The notes under the pieces: generated by a model
What the model saw: only the letters and a program-made list of their open reading frames with translations
Database searches by the model: none
Told to the model about the DNA's origin: nothing
Shown here: piece after piece, positions 1 through 8,693 of the stretch
Numbering within the stretch: the stretch's first letter is position 1
Layout: every line of letters starts with the position of its first letter
Translations under genes and position numbers: made by a program
IMG/VR virus record: IMGVR_UViG_3300007276_000061
Coordinates: 1-54,641 of that record
Direction: 5' to 3' (one strand)
DNA length: 54,641 nt
Origin: a virus

Positions 1-1165
1 GATTGAATGACTTACCCTGAAACTCTTCGAACTGCTTGATAACGTCATGCTTGTATAGAGCCTCTGTAGCTGCATCAATATCGGTTTGCATCATGCGCTG
101 CGCTTTTAGCAGTCTATCACGATCGAAGGGAACACCGTTATCCTGCATGCCGATAAGCATCGTACAGCCAGGAATTAGCAGATTATCATATACCCAGAGA
201 AGTTTCTTATTCTTATTAATTGCTGGTTTAAACTTGCAATAGATAAGGAAAGTCACAACGGAGTCTAGTGCGGCATAAGGATACATAACATCAAAAGGAA
301 TTACTTCCCAACTGAAGTCATCTTTTAGAACACCATGCTTCTTTCGGTATTCTTCAATAAACTCGTACAGGGGACCTTCATAGTCGCCATACATAGTATG
401 TTTTAGTGCAAGTTGCTTTAGTCCGTGATTACCGGGATTTTCATCCAGAAGATAATGCAGAAGCATAGTATCTTCATATCTAGGGAATACCCAGCCAAAG
501 TGATAAGCGAACATGCTTAAATCGAACTTTGCGTTATGGAAGATAACAATCTTTTTATCAAATAGCTCCTGGAACTTCTCTTCTATTTCAGGAGTAAAAC
601 AGTTGGTGTCAATATAGGCACCGTGATCACGTTCATAACACAAAGAAACCCCGAGAACGTAAGCATTTCTCGGGTAAAGTCCGGATGTTTCGGAGTCGAT
701 AGCTACGAAAGGATTCGGTGAATCAATTGCAGCTTGAATGTAGGCTAGAGCTTGATCCGAATCTTGAATACCATAGAACTTATCAGTACTATAGGTTACG
801 GGCTTCAAATCGCCTAGAATGTATTTTGTAATGCTATCTCTTGATTCTTGCCAAAGCTTTTCTGCTTCAGGCTTAAAGGATAACATGGCCGGGTTAATAA
901 TCGGTAGGAATTTCTCATCTACGACTTTACCACTATAGTCACTAATTGAGCCATTCTTAGTGAAGTATTTGAATGCATCAGAGCCTACTAGGATGATCCA
1001 ATCATAATCATCAACATTAATTTCAATGTCAACGTCTTTCTTTAGAACTTTCTTTAGAGAAGGATCGGAGGCTAAGGAGTATCTATCGAACTCAAACTTA
1101 TTCTCGAAGGCCTCTGTAAACTTGGTTCTGCTTGGTTTAGTCTCAACCAAAGCAACTTTAACCAT
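1..1165 (-). CDS. Family A DNA polymerase, N-terminal part (cut by window edge)
   Basis: Replicative DNA polymerase. The visible 388 residues carry the 3'-5' proofreading exonuclease domain: Exo I (VAIDSETSGLYP, residues ~150), Exo II (FHNAKFDLSMF, ~205) and Exo III (YAALDSVVTF, ~295). The polymerase domain lies beyond the left end of the window. The ATG at 1165 overlaps the last 8 nt of the primase gene, and its Shine-Dalgarno (aaaggag) lies inside that gene, so the two are probably translationally coupled. A family A polymerase next to a DnaB-like helicase and a primase is the T5-like arrangement. Family identification rests on the exonuclease motifs. Confidence 0.9.
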   Translation of the reverse strand, partial: MVKVALVETKPSRTKFTEAFENKFEFDRYSLASDPSLKKVLKKDVDIEINVDDYDWIILVGSDAFKYFTKNGSISDYSGKVVDEKFLPIINPAMLSFKPEAEKLWQESRDSITKYILGDLKPVTYSTDKFYGIQDSDQALAYIQAAIDSPNPFVAIDSETSGLYPRNAYVLGVSLCYERDHGAYIDTNCFTPEIEEKFQELFDKKIVIFHNAKFDLSMFAYHFGWVFPRYEDTMLLHYLLDENPGNHGLKQLALKHTMYGDYEGPLYEFIEEYRKKHGVLKDDFSWEVIPFDVMYPYAALDSVVTFLIYCKFKPAINKNKKLLWVYDNLLIPGCTMLIGMQDNGVPFDRDRLLKAQRMMQTDIDAATEALYKHDVIKQFEEFQGKSFN

Positions 1166-2015
1166 ATAATTTCTCCTTTAACTTGATCACTTGTAAGGCT
1201 GTCAATTCACCTGGGTCTTTGTCTCTGAATGTGATTATTCGTACGTCGAATTCTAGGCGTTCACATAAATCTTTTAAACTTGCTGCGGCACTCTGTCCCG
1301 CATCATCATTATCAAAGAAAATATCAATACCAACGACACCCTGTAATTTTAATAGGTTTAGCTTATTTTCAGCATCAGTTCGATCTTTAGCAAGTAGTTT
1401 TGTTACTCCAAATGTACAAACAGAATTCTTTAGTCCTTTATCATATAAGTTAAGCATATCAAAGATACCTTCAACTAGAATGATTCGACCACTATAAACT
1501 TCTGGTCGTGCAGGAAATAGCGGAAGCTTAGCACCTGCAGGATGAATAATGTACTTTGGATTATGATTCATGGTCATATGTCGACCATTAAATCCAGCAA
1601 TCTTGCCTGAGATAGTTCTAATAGGGAATACTACACGGCCGACGAAGTGTTTATCACTGTGTTGAAATGCCTCGAAATGCTTGTATGTTTCTGACGAAAT
1701 ATTACGCCAATCGCCTGTGTAAGGCACCGCATTTTCAGGTATATCAAAGCCAATGTTTTCACTAAACTTCTGATGGATTTTTGTTTGAAATGCCTTTCTC
1801 TTAGCCTGTAGAAAGTTTACTTTCTCACCGAAGTGATAGAATATGTTTCCACTAAACCCACATGAGAGACAGTTAAAAATACCGCTAATGCGATCAACCC
1901 TCAAACTAGGGTTCCTGTCCTCATGATCCGGGTTGAGGCACCGAATTTCGCAGTCCCCGCCTTTAGGCATATATGGAATATTCTTCTTGGTTAGTAGCTC
2001 TTCAACTGTTACCAT
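1158..2015 (-). CDS. DnaG-type DNA primase
   Basis: Synthesises RNA primers for lagging-strand replication. An N-terminal CHC2-type zinc finger is visible (C23, C27, H30, then CLSCG around residue 49). A TOPRIM domain follows, with the acidic glutamate in LVEGIFD (~180) and the DxD-like motif FFDNDDAG (~233). At 285 residues it is much shorter than bacterial DnaG and lacks an obvious helicase-interaction domain, as in many phage primases. It overlaps the helicase gene by 7 nt and the polymerase gene by 8 nt, which points to one replication operon. Confidence 0.9.
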   Translation of the reverse strand: MVTVEELLTKKNIPYMPKGGDCEIRCLNPDHEDRNPSLRVDRISGIFNCLSCGFSGNIFYHFGEKVNFLQAKRKAFQTKIHQKFSENIGFDIPENAVPYTGDWRNISSETYKHFEAFQHSDKHFVGRVVFPIRTISGKIAGFNGRHMTMNHNPKYIIHPAGAKLPLFPARPEVYSGRIILVEGIFDMLNLYDKGLKNSVCTFGVTKLLAKDRTDAENKLNLLKLQGVVGIDIFFDNDDAGQSAAASLKDLCERLEFDVRIITFRDKDPGELTALQVIKLKEKLYG

Positions 2016-3412
2016 GGTGGAGTCATATTATCCATAATAGGGGTGTCATCATCGTAGATTTCAGGATTTACTTTCTTTTTACCGTTAGTAAAACCCTTAC
2101 CTCTCTTAGGAGCATCCTCTTCTTCCTTTTCAGGAATTTGACCATTTTCAGGACCAATTTGAAGATTATCCCAGTTCATAACTGAAACGAATGTAATCTC
2201 ATCATCAGCGTTACGCATCTTAGTTACGGTGAACTCGATGCAATCATCGTGCGCAGTTAGAGTAATAGCAGCATCAGCAGAGTCTAGAATACCTTTAGCG
2301 AAGCGAGCTTCATTTGTAGCATCTGTCTGATAAGGAGAGAATACTGGTATTTCGTAGTCTTGTGCAAGCTGCTTCAAACCTTTAGAAATCTCGATTTGAG
2401 TAATCCAGTCGTACATGCCGCCTGAACCATTAGGCCCTTCGACTTGGTTAATATAGTCGACAATAATTAGACCGATCTCAATACCTTGAGCAGTCAGTCT
2501 ATTAATGTGAGCCTTCATCTTAGCAATAGTTAAGTGTGGGTCGTACTTAATATCTAATGCTGGATACTTTAGGTCTTCCTTACTAAGTGCAGTATGGAAA
2601 CGCTCAAAATCGTGGTGTTCTTTATACGTTTGAAAATGTAGATCGCCATTGTGGTAGCGAGAAGCCCAGAACTTCGCTAGAACTTCCCATTCGCTTACAC
2701 TAAGATTTCTGTTACGAATCTTGTTGTATGGAATACCTGTCGCTACAGCAGCATAACGCTGCATGGTTTGACGAGCATCCATTTCGATTGAGAAGTAGAC
2801 AGCAGTCTTACCAGCCGTTACCGCCGCATGAGCGAGATTAATACAGGTAAGAGACTTACCAGAACCTCTGCGGCCACCCATAAGGATATAATCATTAGCA
2901 AGGAATTGGTACTGCTTATCAAAGTCTGCGTTAAGGCCTAGCGTAATACGCTTAGCCATTTGTTCTTCGGATTCAAATAGATTCATCTTTTGCATGGATT
3001 GTTCTTCAGGTTCTATCTCAACCTTCTTCTCAATATCCATTGCAATGTCTTGTAGGCTTCGAACTACCTCTTCAGCAGATTCAAATGCGATAGTCTTATC
3101 GACCCATTTATCTAGTTTAAATAATGCTTCTTTCTGAGCGAACTCATTCTTTAGATACTCTAGGAGTAGGAATGGTTCGGCATCTGTTTCAATGCCTTCA
3201 AGTGCATAAACTTTATCTAACGTAGCAGCATCACGTACCGCCAGTTTGAGTTCACCAACAGACGGTAGCTTATGATACTTATTAACGTGCTTTTCAATAG
3301 TATCATACAACTGATGATACTCTGTAGGCAGATAAATCTTACGCACTCTCGACCAAGTATCAAAATCTACTAGATCGAGTACTTGTTTAATTAGTGCGCT
3401 TGATAAATTCAA
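2009..3412 (-). CDS. DnaB-like replicative DNA helicase
   Basis: Hexameric 5'-3' helicase of the RecA-like DnaB family, 467 residues. Walker A is GGRRGSGKS (~178) and Walker B is LIIVDYINQ (~317); the N-terminal half is helical as in DnaB. The C-terminus is charged and low in complexity. The start codon is TTG at 3412, chosen because a good Shine-Dalgarno (ggaggg) sits 5-6 nt upstream and no ATG lies near. It directly precedes primase and polymerase in the same operon. Confidence 0.92.
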   Translation of the reverse strand: MNLSSALIKQVLDLVDFDTWSRVRKIYLPTEYHQLYDTIEKHVNKYHKLPSVGELKLAVRDAATLDKVYALEGIETDAEPFLLLEYLKNEFAQKEALFKLDKWVDKTIAFESAEEVVRSLQDIAMDIEKKVEIEPEEQSMQKMNLFESEEQMAKRITLGLNADFDKQYQFLANDYILMGGRRGSGKSLTCINLAHAAVTAGKTAVYFSIEMDARQTMQRYAAVATGIPYNKIRNRNLSVSEWEVLAKFWASRYHNGDLHFQTYKEHHDFERFHTALSKEDLKYPALDIKYDPHLTIAKMKAHINRLTAQGIEIGLIIVDYINQVEGPNGSGGMYDWITQIEISKGLKQLAQDYEIPVFSPYQTDATNEARFAKGILDSADAAITLTAHDDCIEFTVTKMRNADDEITFVSVMNWDNLQIGPENGQIPEKEEEDAPKRGKGFTNGKKKVNPEIYDDDTPIMDNMTPPW

Positions 3413-3433
3413 CTGTTCCCTCCAACAGAACTA

Positions 3434-3460
3434 GCCGGGCAGAGATCGCCCCTACCCGGC
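3434..3460 (-). terminator. GC-rich hairpin between HTH gene and helicase
   Basis: Inverted repeat gccgggc / cccggc in the 75-nt gap between the 241-aa HTH gene and the helicase. There is no U-run, so it may attenuate or process the transcript rather than terminate it. Confidence 0.4.
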
Positions 3461-3486
3461 CATAAATTCTAGAGAAGAATCAGTTC

Positions 3487-4212
3487 TTAGGCAGCTTGAG
3501 CCTTCTCAGCCTTTGCCTTACCGTCATAGTCCTTCGCCGAAACGCCACGACGTGTCAGCATTGTCTTAACACCACGAGGAGTCTTGTCCAGCTTAGTAGC
3601 GATTTCTTCAACCGTTAGGCCGCTGACGTCACCCAGAGCTTCGAAGGCGTCAGGAGCAGCGCCCTTAACGTCACGTTGAGCAGGCATCGCGTCGATCAGA
3701 CCAGCGCGCAGCAGGCTCAGAGCCTTACCACGAATCGAAGGAACTTCACGGCCTAGGTCGGCAGCGATATCCTCGAAGTACTTACCGGCCTTAACCAGCT
3801 CGATAATACGGGCTTCTTCAGCATCCGTATAGCTCTTTTGAGTTTCAGCCTTAGGAGTAGGAGCGATAGCATCGGTCAGTTCCATCGACAGGATCTTACC
3901 TTGAATTTGCTTAGCGCTGAACGAACCGCCGTTAAACTGTTCTGCAACCTGTGCATAAGTCAGATTACCGCGGTTATCTTCAACGAAGTCACGCAGGGCG
4001 TCTGCTTGCTCGTCATTGAAGGCCTTAGGAGCCGAAGAAGCAGTTTCAACTTCAACGCCCAGCTTGCGGAGTTTCGAAGCGACCGAACGAGGAGTTGTTT
4101 CCAGTTCAGTTGCAAGACGTGCCACAGTGTCACGGCTAACTGGCGATTCATTGCCAACCGAGCTTTGCAGAGTTGCGGTACGTTCGTCAGTCCATTTGGG
4201 TAGGGTAGTCAT
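3487..4212 (-). CDS. Multi-HTH DNA-binding protein (paralogue family 1)
   Basis: Function unknown, probably nucleic-acid binding. The 241 residues hold three or four repeats of a Myb/SANT- or sigma-like helix-turn-helix unit, each with the pattern 'LA..L..TPRSV..KL..LGV' (residues ~30-55, ~85-110, ~140-165, ~195-225), separated by Ala/Lys-rich linkers. Shorter relatives occur at 8239-8607, 31652-31999 and 34249-34572. The DNA is more GC-rich than its neighbours because of Ala codons. It sits between ligase and helicase, so a structural or transcription role on replicating DNA is plausible but not shown. Confidence 0.75.
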   Translation of the reverse strand: MTTLPKWTDERTATLQSSVGNESPVSRDTVARLATELETTPRSVASKLRKLGVEVETASSAPKAFNDEQADALRDFVEDNRGNLTYAQVAEQFNGGSFSAKQIQGKILSMELTDAIAPTPKAETQKSYTDAEEARIIELVKAGKYFEDIAADLGREVPSIRGKALSLLRAGLIDAMPAQRDVKGAAPDAFEALGDVSGLTVEEIATKLDKTPRGVKTMLTRRGVSAKDYDGKAKAEKAQAA

Positions 4213-4962
4213 TTAGTTTAATTCTCCAATAAAGGTTTGTAGATTATCTACGATTGTTACGCCAGATGCTCTGGCTTTTAAGGTTTTATCGGTCTCACGA
4301 CCAGATTCGTTAACTAGAATAGTAACATCTTTTGTCAAACTATCCTTTACTTTGAACCCAAGTTCCACTAGGATTTTTGTAGCTTCTGCTTTAGTTTTGA
4401 AACTACTCAGTTTACCTGTAATGCAGATGGTTCCTCGATCACTAGAGGTGGACTTGGATTTTTCAAATTCGAAATTAAAGGGCAGATGCGAGTATTTATC
4501 AAAGTCGCTATCCAGCCACGCAATTAAGTTCGAAGTAGCTTTTTCTCCCAGACCGGCTTCCTTACATATATCTGCGTCAATATCAAAGATACTTTCGCAA
4601 ACTTTAGAAAGCTTATCCGATGCTGTTTTCCCGATTAGAGAAATACCAAAGGCTGGCAGCACTGTGTTAAGCGGTTCTTTTTCAGATTTTATGATTTCTT
4701 CAAACAGCTTTACAGCAATTTTTGCTGACCCTAGGCGGATGGTAATATAAGCAATATCAAGTTCATAGATTTCTTCTATTCTATTGATATCTAACTTCTC
4801 AATCGCAGCAGGACCCAATCCTTTAATCTTCAAAGTCTTAGCGAAATGTTCTATTCGCTTTTGACCTGTAGCTGTACAGTCTGGGCCTCTACAATAAAGA
4901 GTATCGTTTGACCACTCGAGAGGATAATCACAGCTTGGACAATTTGTCGGTGGTTTAATCAT
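4213..4962 (-). CDS. NAD-dependent DNA ligase, C-terminal subunit (zinc finger, HhH, BRCT)
   Basis: The C-terminal half of a LigA-type ligase encoded as its own protein. A four-Cys zinc finger (CPSC...C...C, residues ~8-30) is followed by helix-hairpin-helix repeats (IKGLGPAAIEKL and similar, ~45-160) and a BRCT domain (ICITGKLSSFKTKAEA onward, ~175-249). It pairs with the adenylation subunit at 6664-7632. Phage T5 is known to have a similarly split ligase. ATG 4962 is preferred over the TTG one codon upstream because of the distance to gagag. Confidence 0.88.
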   Translation of the reverse strand: MIKPPTNCPSCDYPLEWSNDTLYCRGPDCTATGQKRIEHFAKTLKIKGLGPAAIEKLDINRIEEIYELDIAYITIRLGSAKIAVKLFEEIIKSEKEPLNTVLPAFGISLIGKTASDKLSKVCESIFDIDADICKEAGLGEKATSNLIAWLDSDFDKYSHLPFNFEFEKSKSTSSDRGTICITGKLSSFKTKAEATKILVELGFKVKDSLTKDVTILVNESGRETDKTLKARASGVTIVDNLQTFIGELN

Positions 4963-4989
4963 CAATCTCTCGTGTCATTCAATATAAAC

Positions 4990-5018
4990 ATAATAGCCGG
5001 TTTTAGGGTCTGAGTCAA
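4990..5018 (-). promoter_or_regulatory. Sigma70-type promoter
   Basis: TTGACT, 17 bp, TATTAT, preceded by gttc. It drives the ligase C-terminal subunit and the genes after it. Confidence 0.85.
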
Positions 5019-5057
5019 GAACCATTTTTTGGAAGGTCTGACCAAATGATCAATGAG

Positions 5058-5426
5058 TTAAATAGATTTAGGCAGCTCGGCCAATATATCATTTAACTTT
5101 TCAATTTGGAAGAGTTCAGTATGTCCACCAAAACGCCATGGAGACTTATATTTGTAATCTGAAAAACTCTCGTGCATCCATTGCTCTAGATGATATATAT
5201 CTTCTAGCGGACCAGGGACTACTTTCTGAATACGTATTTCATATCCAGTGAATCCTGCCGAACGTTTGATTACATCCTTCCAGTTCTTGCCTTTGGCTAT
5301 ACCAACTTTAACGCAGACTCTCTTCTGCGTTTTCTTCTCCACTAACACCACACAATAGAGGACCGCTGGCTTCTGGGTCTCCTCCGGGTTGTTCTTGAAA
5401 TACGTCTCGTTGTAAAGTCCAGGCAT
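5058..5426 (-). CDS. T5orf172/MUG113-type GIY-YIG domain protein
   Basis: A 122-residue protein of the T5orf172 branch of the GIY-YIG superfamily. The core VLYCVVLVEK...CVKVGIAKGKNW (residues ~22-50) corresponds to the GIY and YIG strands, followed by helices and a conserved W/E region (LEQWMHESF). Such genes are common in phages as mobile or degenerate nucleases. Its start overlaps the 3' end of the glutaredoxin frame by 119 nt, suggesting insertion at that gene's end. Activity is uncertain. Confidence 0.7.
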   Translation of the reverse strand: MPGLYNETYFKNNPEETQKPAVLYCVVLVEKKTQKRVCVKVGIAKGKNWKDVIKRSAGFTGYEIRIQKVVPGPLEDIYHLEQWMHESFSDYKYKSPWRFGGHTELFQIEKLNDILAELPKSI

Positions 5427-5694
5427 ATGTAATAATTTCCTTAGGACCTACGTATCTTCCTAGTGGTTGGCCTAAAGCCAATGGAGCGTGAATAGGGTCA
5501 TTAACAACACCATCTTCAGCTACTAGCATAGTAGGTACGCCGAATACGCTCCATTCATCTGCTAATTGTTTACCATTAGGGTGTTCATCTACTACTACGG
5601 TTGAGTAATCGAGTCCTAACTTTTCTAATTCTGCTTTAACTGGAATACAGTTAGGGCAGCGGCTGGTCGTGAATAAAACTAGACTTTTAGGCAT
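5308..5694 (-). CDS. Glutaredoxin/thioredoxin-like protein
   Basis: Small dithiol oxidoreductase, likely a reductant for phage ribonucleotide reduction. It opens with a beta strand and redox motif (LVLFTTSRCPNC) and has the cis-proline region FGVPTMLV (~residue 50). ATG 5694 is chosen because it overlaps the stop of the upstream 44-aa ORF. The last ~38 residues are read from DNA that also encodes the start of the GIY-YIG protein in another frame and do not look like a natural glutaredoxin tail. Confidence 0.75.
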   Translation of the reverse strand: MPKSLVLFTTSRCPNCIPVKAELEKLGLDYSTVVVDEHPNGKQLADEWSVFGVPTMLVAEDGVVNDPIHAPLALGQPLGRYVGPKEIITYAWTLQRDVFQEQPGGDPEASGPLLCGVSGEENAEESLR

Positions 5695-5821
5695 TCCAGT
5701 TGTATTGCACTCCATAGGGGCCAACTACAAGGTTTACCGCTTTATACCTAAAGCTAATGCCGAAGCTAAGCACCCATGTTTGATAGTCAGCCCAATATTC
5801 AAATTTCTCTTGGGGCATCAT
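5687..5821 (-). CDS. Small hypothetical protein, 44 aa
   Basis: Short ORF starting at a double ATG with a strong Shine-Dalgarno (aggaga) and ending in an overlap with the glutaredoxin ATG. It is aromatic-rich (W, Y, F) with no recognised domain. Coupled start and stop signals on both sides support real translation. Confidence 0.6.
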   Translation of the reverse strand: MMPQEKFEYWADYQTWVLSFGISFRYKAVNLVVGPYGVQYNWNA

Positions 5822-5822
5822 T

Positions 5823-6686
5823 CTACTCTCCTAATACTGGCTTATTTATATAAACCGTAAATGTCTCAGTGTTACCAGATTTTAGCAACCCTGTATTCCG
5901 TGAAAATATACTATGTTCTTTTAATAATTTTTGTTCCATCTCTTTTGCCTCATAGCCTTTAGTAAAGTGTATTGACCATAGCTCTCTCATAGAGTACTTT
6001 AGCCAATCTCCCTTAAATCTAATCCTTAAGTCAGTTGATGTAATACCAAGTTTATAATACATGATCTCATCATGTATAAATGACACAAAATATAATACTG
6101 CTGCTTTGGTTGGGTTAAACCCATATTTTGCACATTTAGGGCACCCTCTTCCATTATACAGTTTAGAAGGAGATACTTTCCATATATTAGCACATTTCAA
6201 ACAACTATGATTTATAGGAGTATCTGTATTAATATATGATTCTAGCGGCTTGTATTGTAAATTAAGAGTTCTTAGTTTCTCTAAATAATTTTCATTACTT
6301 AATTTTTTAGATCCTCCGCACATGCTACACCGCTGCCCAGAGATAACTTTACTAGGACTAGCCATCCATTCTGTTTTGCAGCCTGAACATAAATGTTTAA
6401 TTTTGGTATTAATACCTTTGTAAGGCTCTAAAACTATATGCTTTATATTTAAGTATTCTAACTTTTCTCTATAAGACTCAGTAGTATAGGGCTTACATTT
6501 AGAACATTCAGGGCACCCCGTTCTTTTAGTGACTATTGAACTTGGTCTTACTTTCCAAATGTGCCCGTTAATACACTCATGTAAAATAGGCACATCTTTT
6601 CCGGTATAAGGTTCTAATGGTACAAAATCTATTTCATTTTCAAATAGTTGTAGCTCATATTCTTCATGGGTTTTCTTTTTCGTCAT
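5823..6686 (-). CDS. Putative homing endonuclease: zinc-finger repeats plus GIY-YIG-like C-terminus
   Basis: About 287 residues. The N-terminal two-thirds are three or four repeats of a ~55-aa unit ending in a treble-clef zinc knuckle (CPEC, CSMCG, CPKC with upstream C/H pairs). The C-terminal ~95 residues have the T5orf172/GIY-YIG-like core VLYFVSF...YYKLGIT and a conserved E-Q-K-L helix. Two relatives lie on the + strand at 41077-41859 and 52887-53516. The ATG lies inside the ligase gene end (23-nt overlap). The DNA is AT-rich compared with its neighbours, typical of mobile genes. Confidence 0.75.
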   Translation of the reverse strand: MTKKKTHEEYELQLFENEIDFVPLEPYTGKDVPILHECINGHIWKVRPSSIVTKRTGCPECSKCKPYTTESYREKLEYLNIKHIVLEPYKGINTKIKHLCSGCKTEWMASPSKVISGQRCSMCGGSKKLSNENYLEKLRTLNLQYKPLESYINTDTPINHSCLKCANIWKVSPSKLYNGRGCPKCAKYGFNPTKAAVLYFVSFIHDEIMYYKLGITSTDLRIRFKGDWLKYSMRELWSIHFTKGYEAKEMEQKLLKEHSIFSRNTGLLKSGNTETFTVYINKPVLGE

Positions 6687-7632
6687 CGAGCACTCGGCGT
6701 ACAATTCTAGGAATTATCTCCCCACTTCTAATAACCTCGACTTTGCAACCCACTTCTAAGTTAAGGTCACAAATATATTTATAGTTATGAAGTGTAGCCC
6801 TTTTAATTGTAGCTTCTCCAATTAATATTGGTTCTAAAATTCCTACAGGAGCAATTATTCCGGACCTAGATACTTGCCAGACCACGTCTTTGAGAACTGT
6901 AACAACGCCTTCCTGTCGCTCTTTGAGAGCATACGCTCCACGCGGATGTTTAGATGTATATCCTGCGGCTTCAAATGCTGCGTTGTCATTGAGACGAAAT
7001 ACCTTACCATCAGTTGGGAATTCTTTAGTAACCCAGCCTTGCTTAAGTTGAAATCCATAAGAACTAATATCAAAGAAACTCTGTGTTTCTAACCATCCCA
7101 TTTCTTCTAGCCAGGTCTTTTTAATCATAGGCTGAACGCCATAAGCAATAAAGGTCAAATCTCTTGATTTAACTTCTTCAATGTCTTTTAGATTTAAAGC
7201 ACCAGCTGCGTAGTTACGAGCATTTGGAATCGTTTTCGGAGCGACTACTTCACCAGTAATTTGTACTAGTTCAGTTCGGTCAATAGTTTCGGGAACAAGA
7301 TGTCTTACTTTTTCAGTAATATCTTGTCCACGCTTACCATCACCGCGTGTTAGTCCTAAAACATATCGCCCGTTAATATAAGTTACTGCAACAGCAGCAC
7401 CATCCAATTTAGGAGTTTCTTCAACATCACCATTTAGAATAACAGGCTTTTCGCCTACATAACACTTTTGGAGTGAATACATAGAAAAAGCGTGTGGAAC
7501 TCCATCTCTAACAGACGGAGTGCCCACACGCTCATAGTTGTGTGCTTCCGCTAGTTTATCGAACTCGTCATCCGAAATAATCGGTTGACCGGCATAATAC
7601 CGCTGGCTCGCATAATCTAGGAAAGCAATCAT
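6664..7632 (-). CDS. ligA: NAD-dependent DNA ligase, adenylation/OB-fold subunit
   Basis: Nick-sealing ligase, catalytic half (322 aa). The adenylated lysine sits in TPKLDGAAV (~residue 74). Nucleotidyltransferase motifs follow (RGDGKRGQDIT, ~95; ITGEVV, ~125), and the OB fold ends at VEVIRSGEIIPRIVRRV. The protein stops where bacterial LigA would run on into its zinc finger, which is supplied here by the separate gene at 4213-4962. Domain Ia is reduced to ~25 residues. The ATG overlaps the stop of the 94-aa gene upstream. Confidence 0.93.
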   Translation of the reverse strand: MIAFLDYASQRYYAGQPIISDDEFDKLAEAHNYERVGTPSVRDGVPHAFSMYSLQKCYVGEKPVILNGDVEETPKLDGAAVAVTYINGRYVLGLTRGDGKRGQDITEKVRHLVPETIDRTELVQITGEVVAPKTIPNARNYAAGALNLKDIEEVKSRDLTFIAYGVQPMIKKTWLEEMGWLETQSFFDISSYGFQLKQGWVTKEFPTDGKVFRLNDNAAFEAAGYTSKHPRGAYALKERQEGVVTVLKDVVWQVSRSGIIAPVGILEPILIGEATIKRATLHNYKYICDLNLEVGCKVEVIRSGEIIPRIVRRVLDDEKENP

Positions 7633-7913
7633 TTATATGTATCCTCTAGGAGTTCTTTGAAGTGTTCTTTAATGAGATCTTTACTTTCTGCTAGAGACAG
7701 AATCTCTAACATACCAGCGAAAAGTTCTCTTGAGTTGTCAAGCGATAGAGGCATTGAGACACCCTTATTGGATGGCAACCAGACCTCTTCAAAATCTAGA
7801 TAGTATTCTCTTAAGTGTAGGTATTCAACATCGCGAAACTCGTTAATGGTCAGACGAATCTGTTTGTCTGGAGTTTCGTGAATCACTCTCCAAAAAACGT
7901 CTTCATCGGCCAT
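7629..7913 (-). CDS. Hypothetical protein, 94 aa
   Basis: Acidic, mostly soluble protein with no recognised domain. It overlaps the ligase start by 4 nt (ATGA type) and the upstream gene by 11 nt, consistent with an operon of coupled genes. Confidence 0.7.
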   Translation of the reverse strand: MADEDVFWRVIHETPDKQIRLTINEFRDVEYLHLREYYLDFEEVWLPSNKGVSMPLSLDNSRELFAGMLEILSLAESKDLIKEHFKELLEDTYK

Positions 7914-8178
7914 TAAACCCTTCCTTCAGAGTATTCGATAGAGGCACAACTGTTGTGACTTTCGAAGCTCTGATTAGACGGAAGGCATCGACGTCCCAGC
8001 AAAACATTAGCAAGGTATCGTCAGTTTCGTTAGCGCGATTCTGTTTAGTCTTAATATATTCATTGTCAAAGTCTAGCGTACATACGTTATACTTTAACTT
8101 ATTAGACTCTTGGCTTCTGTAGGTAATAGTGGCTTCGCCATACTGAGCTACAAGCTCTTTTAAGTCATCTTTTGTCAA
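7903..8178 (-). CDS. Hypothetical protein, 91 aa
   Basis: No recognised family. It contains several beta-prone stretches and may be an SH3-like or WYL-like fold (speculative). TTG start at 8178 with ggag 6 nt upstream. Confidence 0.65.
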   Translation of the reverse strand: MTKDDLKELVAQYGEATITYRSQESNKLKYNVCTLDFDNEYIKTKQNRANETDDTLLMFCWDVDAFRLIRASKVTTVVPLSNTLKEGFNGR

Positions 8179-8215
8179 GGGTTACTCCGGGCAGGTTGGC
8201 TTACCAGCTTACGGA

Positions 8216-8233
8216 GTGGGGCCGAAGCCCCAC
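8216..8233 (-). terminator. Stable UUCG-capped hairpin after the HTH gene
   Basis: GTGGGGC-TTCG-GCCCCAC just downstream of the 122-aa HTH gene stop. There is no clear U-run, so it may be a 3'-end stabiliser or partial terminator. Confidence 0.55.
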
Positions 8234-8238
8234 TTTCT

Positions 8239-8607
8239 TTACTTAGATGCTTCTTCAATGACAGTGGCCAGATAGACCGCTGCCTTACCCGTCAGCTTAG
8301 AAACAATTTCTGAATCTACGGTTCCGCCAGCGGCTTCAATAGCTGCCGTTAGCTTAGCGTGAGCGTCTTCCTTGCTAACGCGGGTGCTGCCACCTTCCTT
8401 CGCGGAAGTGGAAGTCTTCTTGGCCGAAGCAGCTGCTTCCTTCTTGACGTAAACGCCAGCTTTAGAAAGAATCATACGAACGCCATTGGCAGTTTCGCCC
8501 AGCTTCTCAGCAATTTCTTTTACGATTTCCATCGAGTTTTCTGGAGTCGGCGACGCCGCCTCATACATCTCAATGGCACTCGCTTTAGTTTCGTCAGTCC
8601 AAGCCAT
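8239..8607 (-). CDS. Small HTH protein of paralogue family 1, 122 aa
   Basis: N-terminal HTH unit resembling the repeats of the 241-aa protein at 3487-4212 (opens 'WTDE.KA', followed by 'IAEKLG.TANGVRMILSKAGV'), then an Ala/Lys/Ser-rich linker and a second small helical domain. Likely an abundant DNA-binding protein. Transcribed from its own promoter at 8638-8666 with a good ribosome site (ggaga). Confidence 0.7.
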   Translation of the reverse strand: MAWTDETKASAIEMYEAASPTPENSMEIVKEIAEKLGETANGVRMILSKAGVYVKKEAAASAKKTSTSAKEGGSTRVSKEDAHAKLTAAIEAAGGTVDSEIVSKLTGKAAVYLATVIEEASK

Positions 8608-8637
8608 GTTTAGCTCTCCTTAATTAATTGAATATGT

Positions 8638-8666
8638 AGTATAGATGATTATAGCTTGCAAGTCAA
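8638..8666 (-). promoter_or_regulatory. Sigma70-type promoter
   Basis: TTGACT, 17 bp, TATACT, 31 nt upstream of the 122-aa HTH gene. Confidence 0.88.
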
Positions 8667-8693
8667 GTGTTATTTTTTGATTGCTTTGATTAT

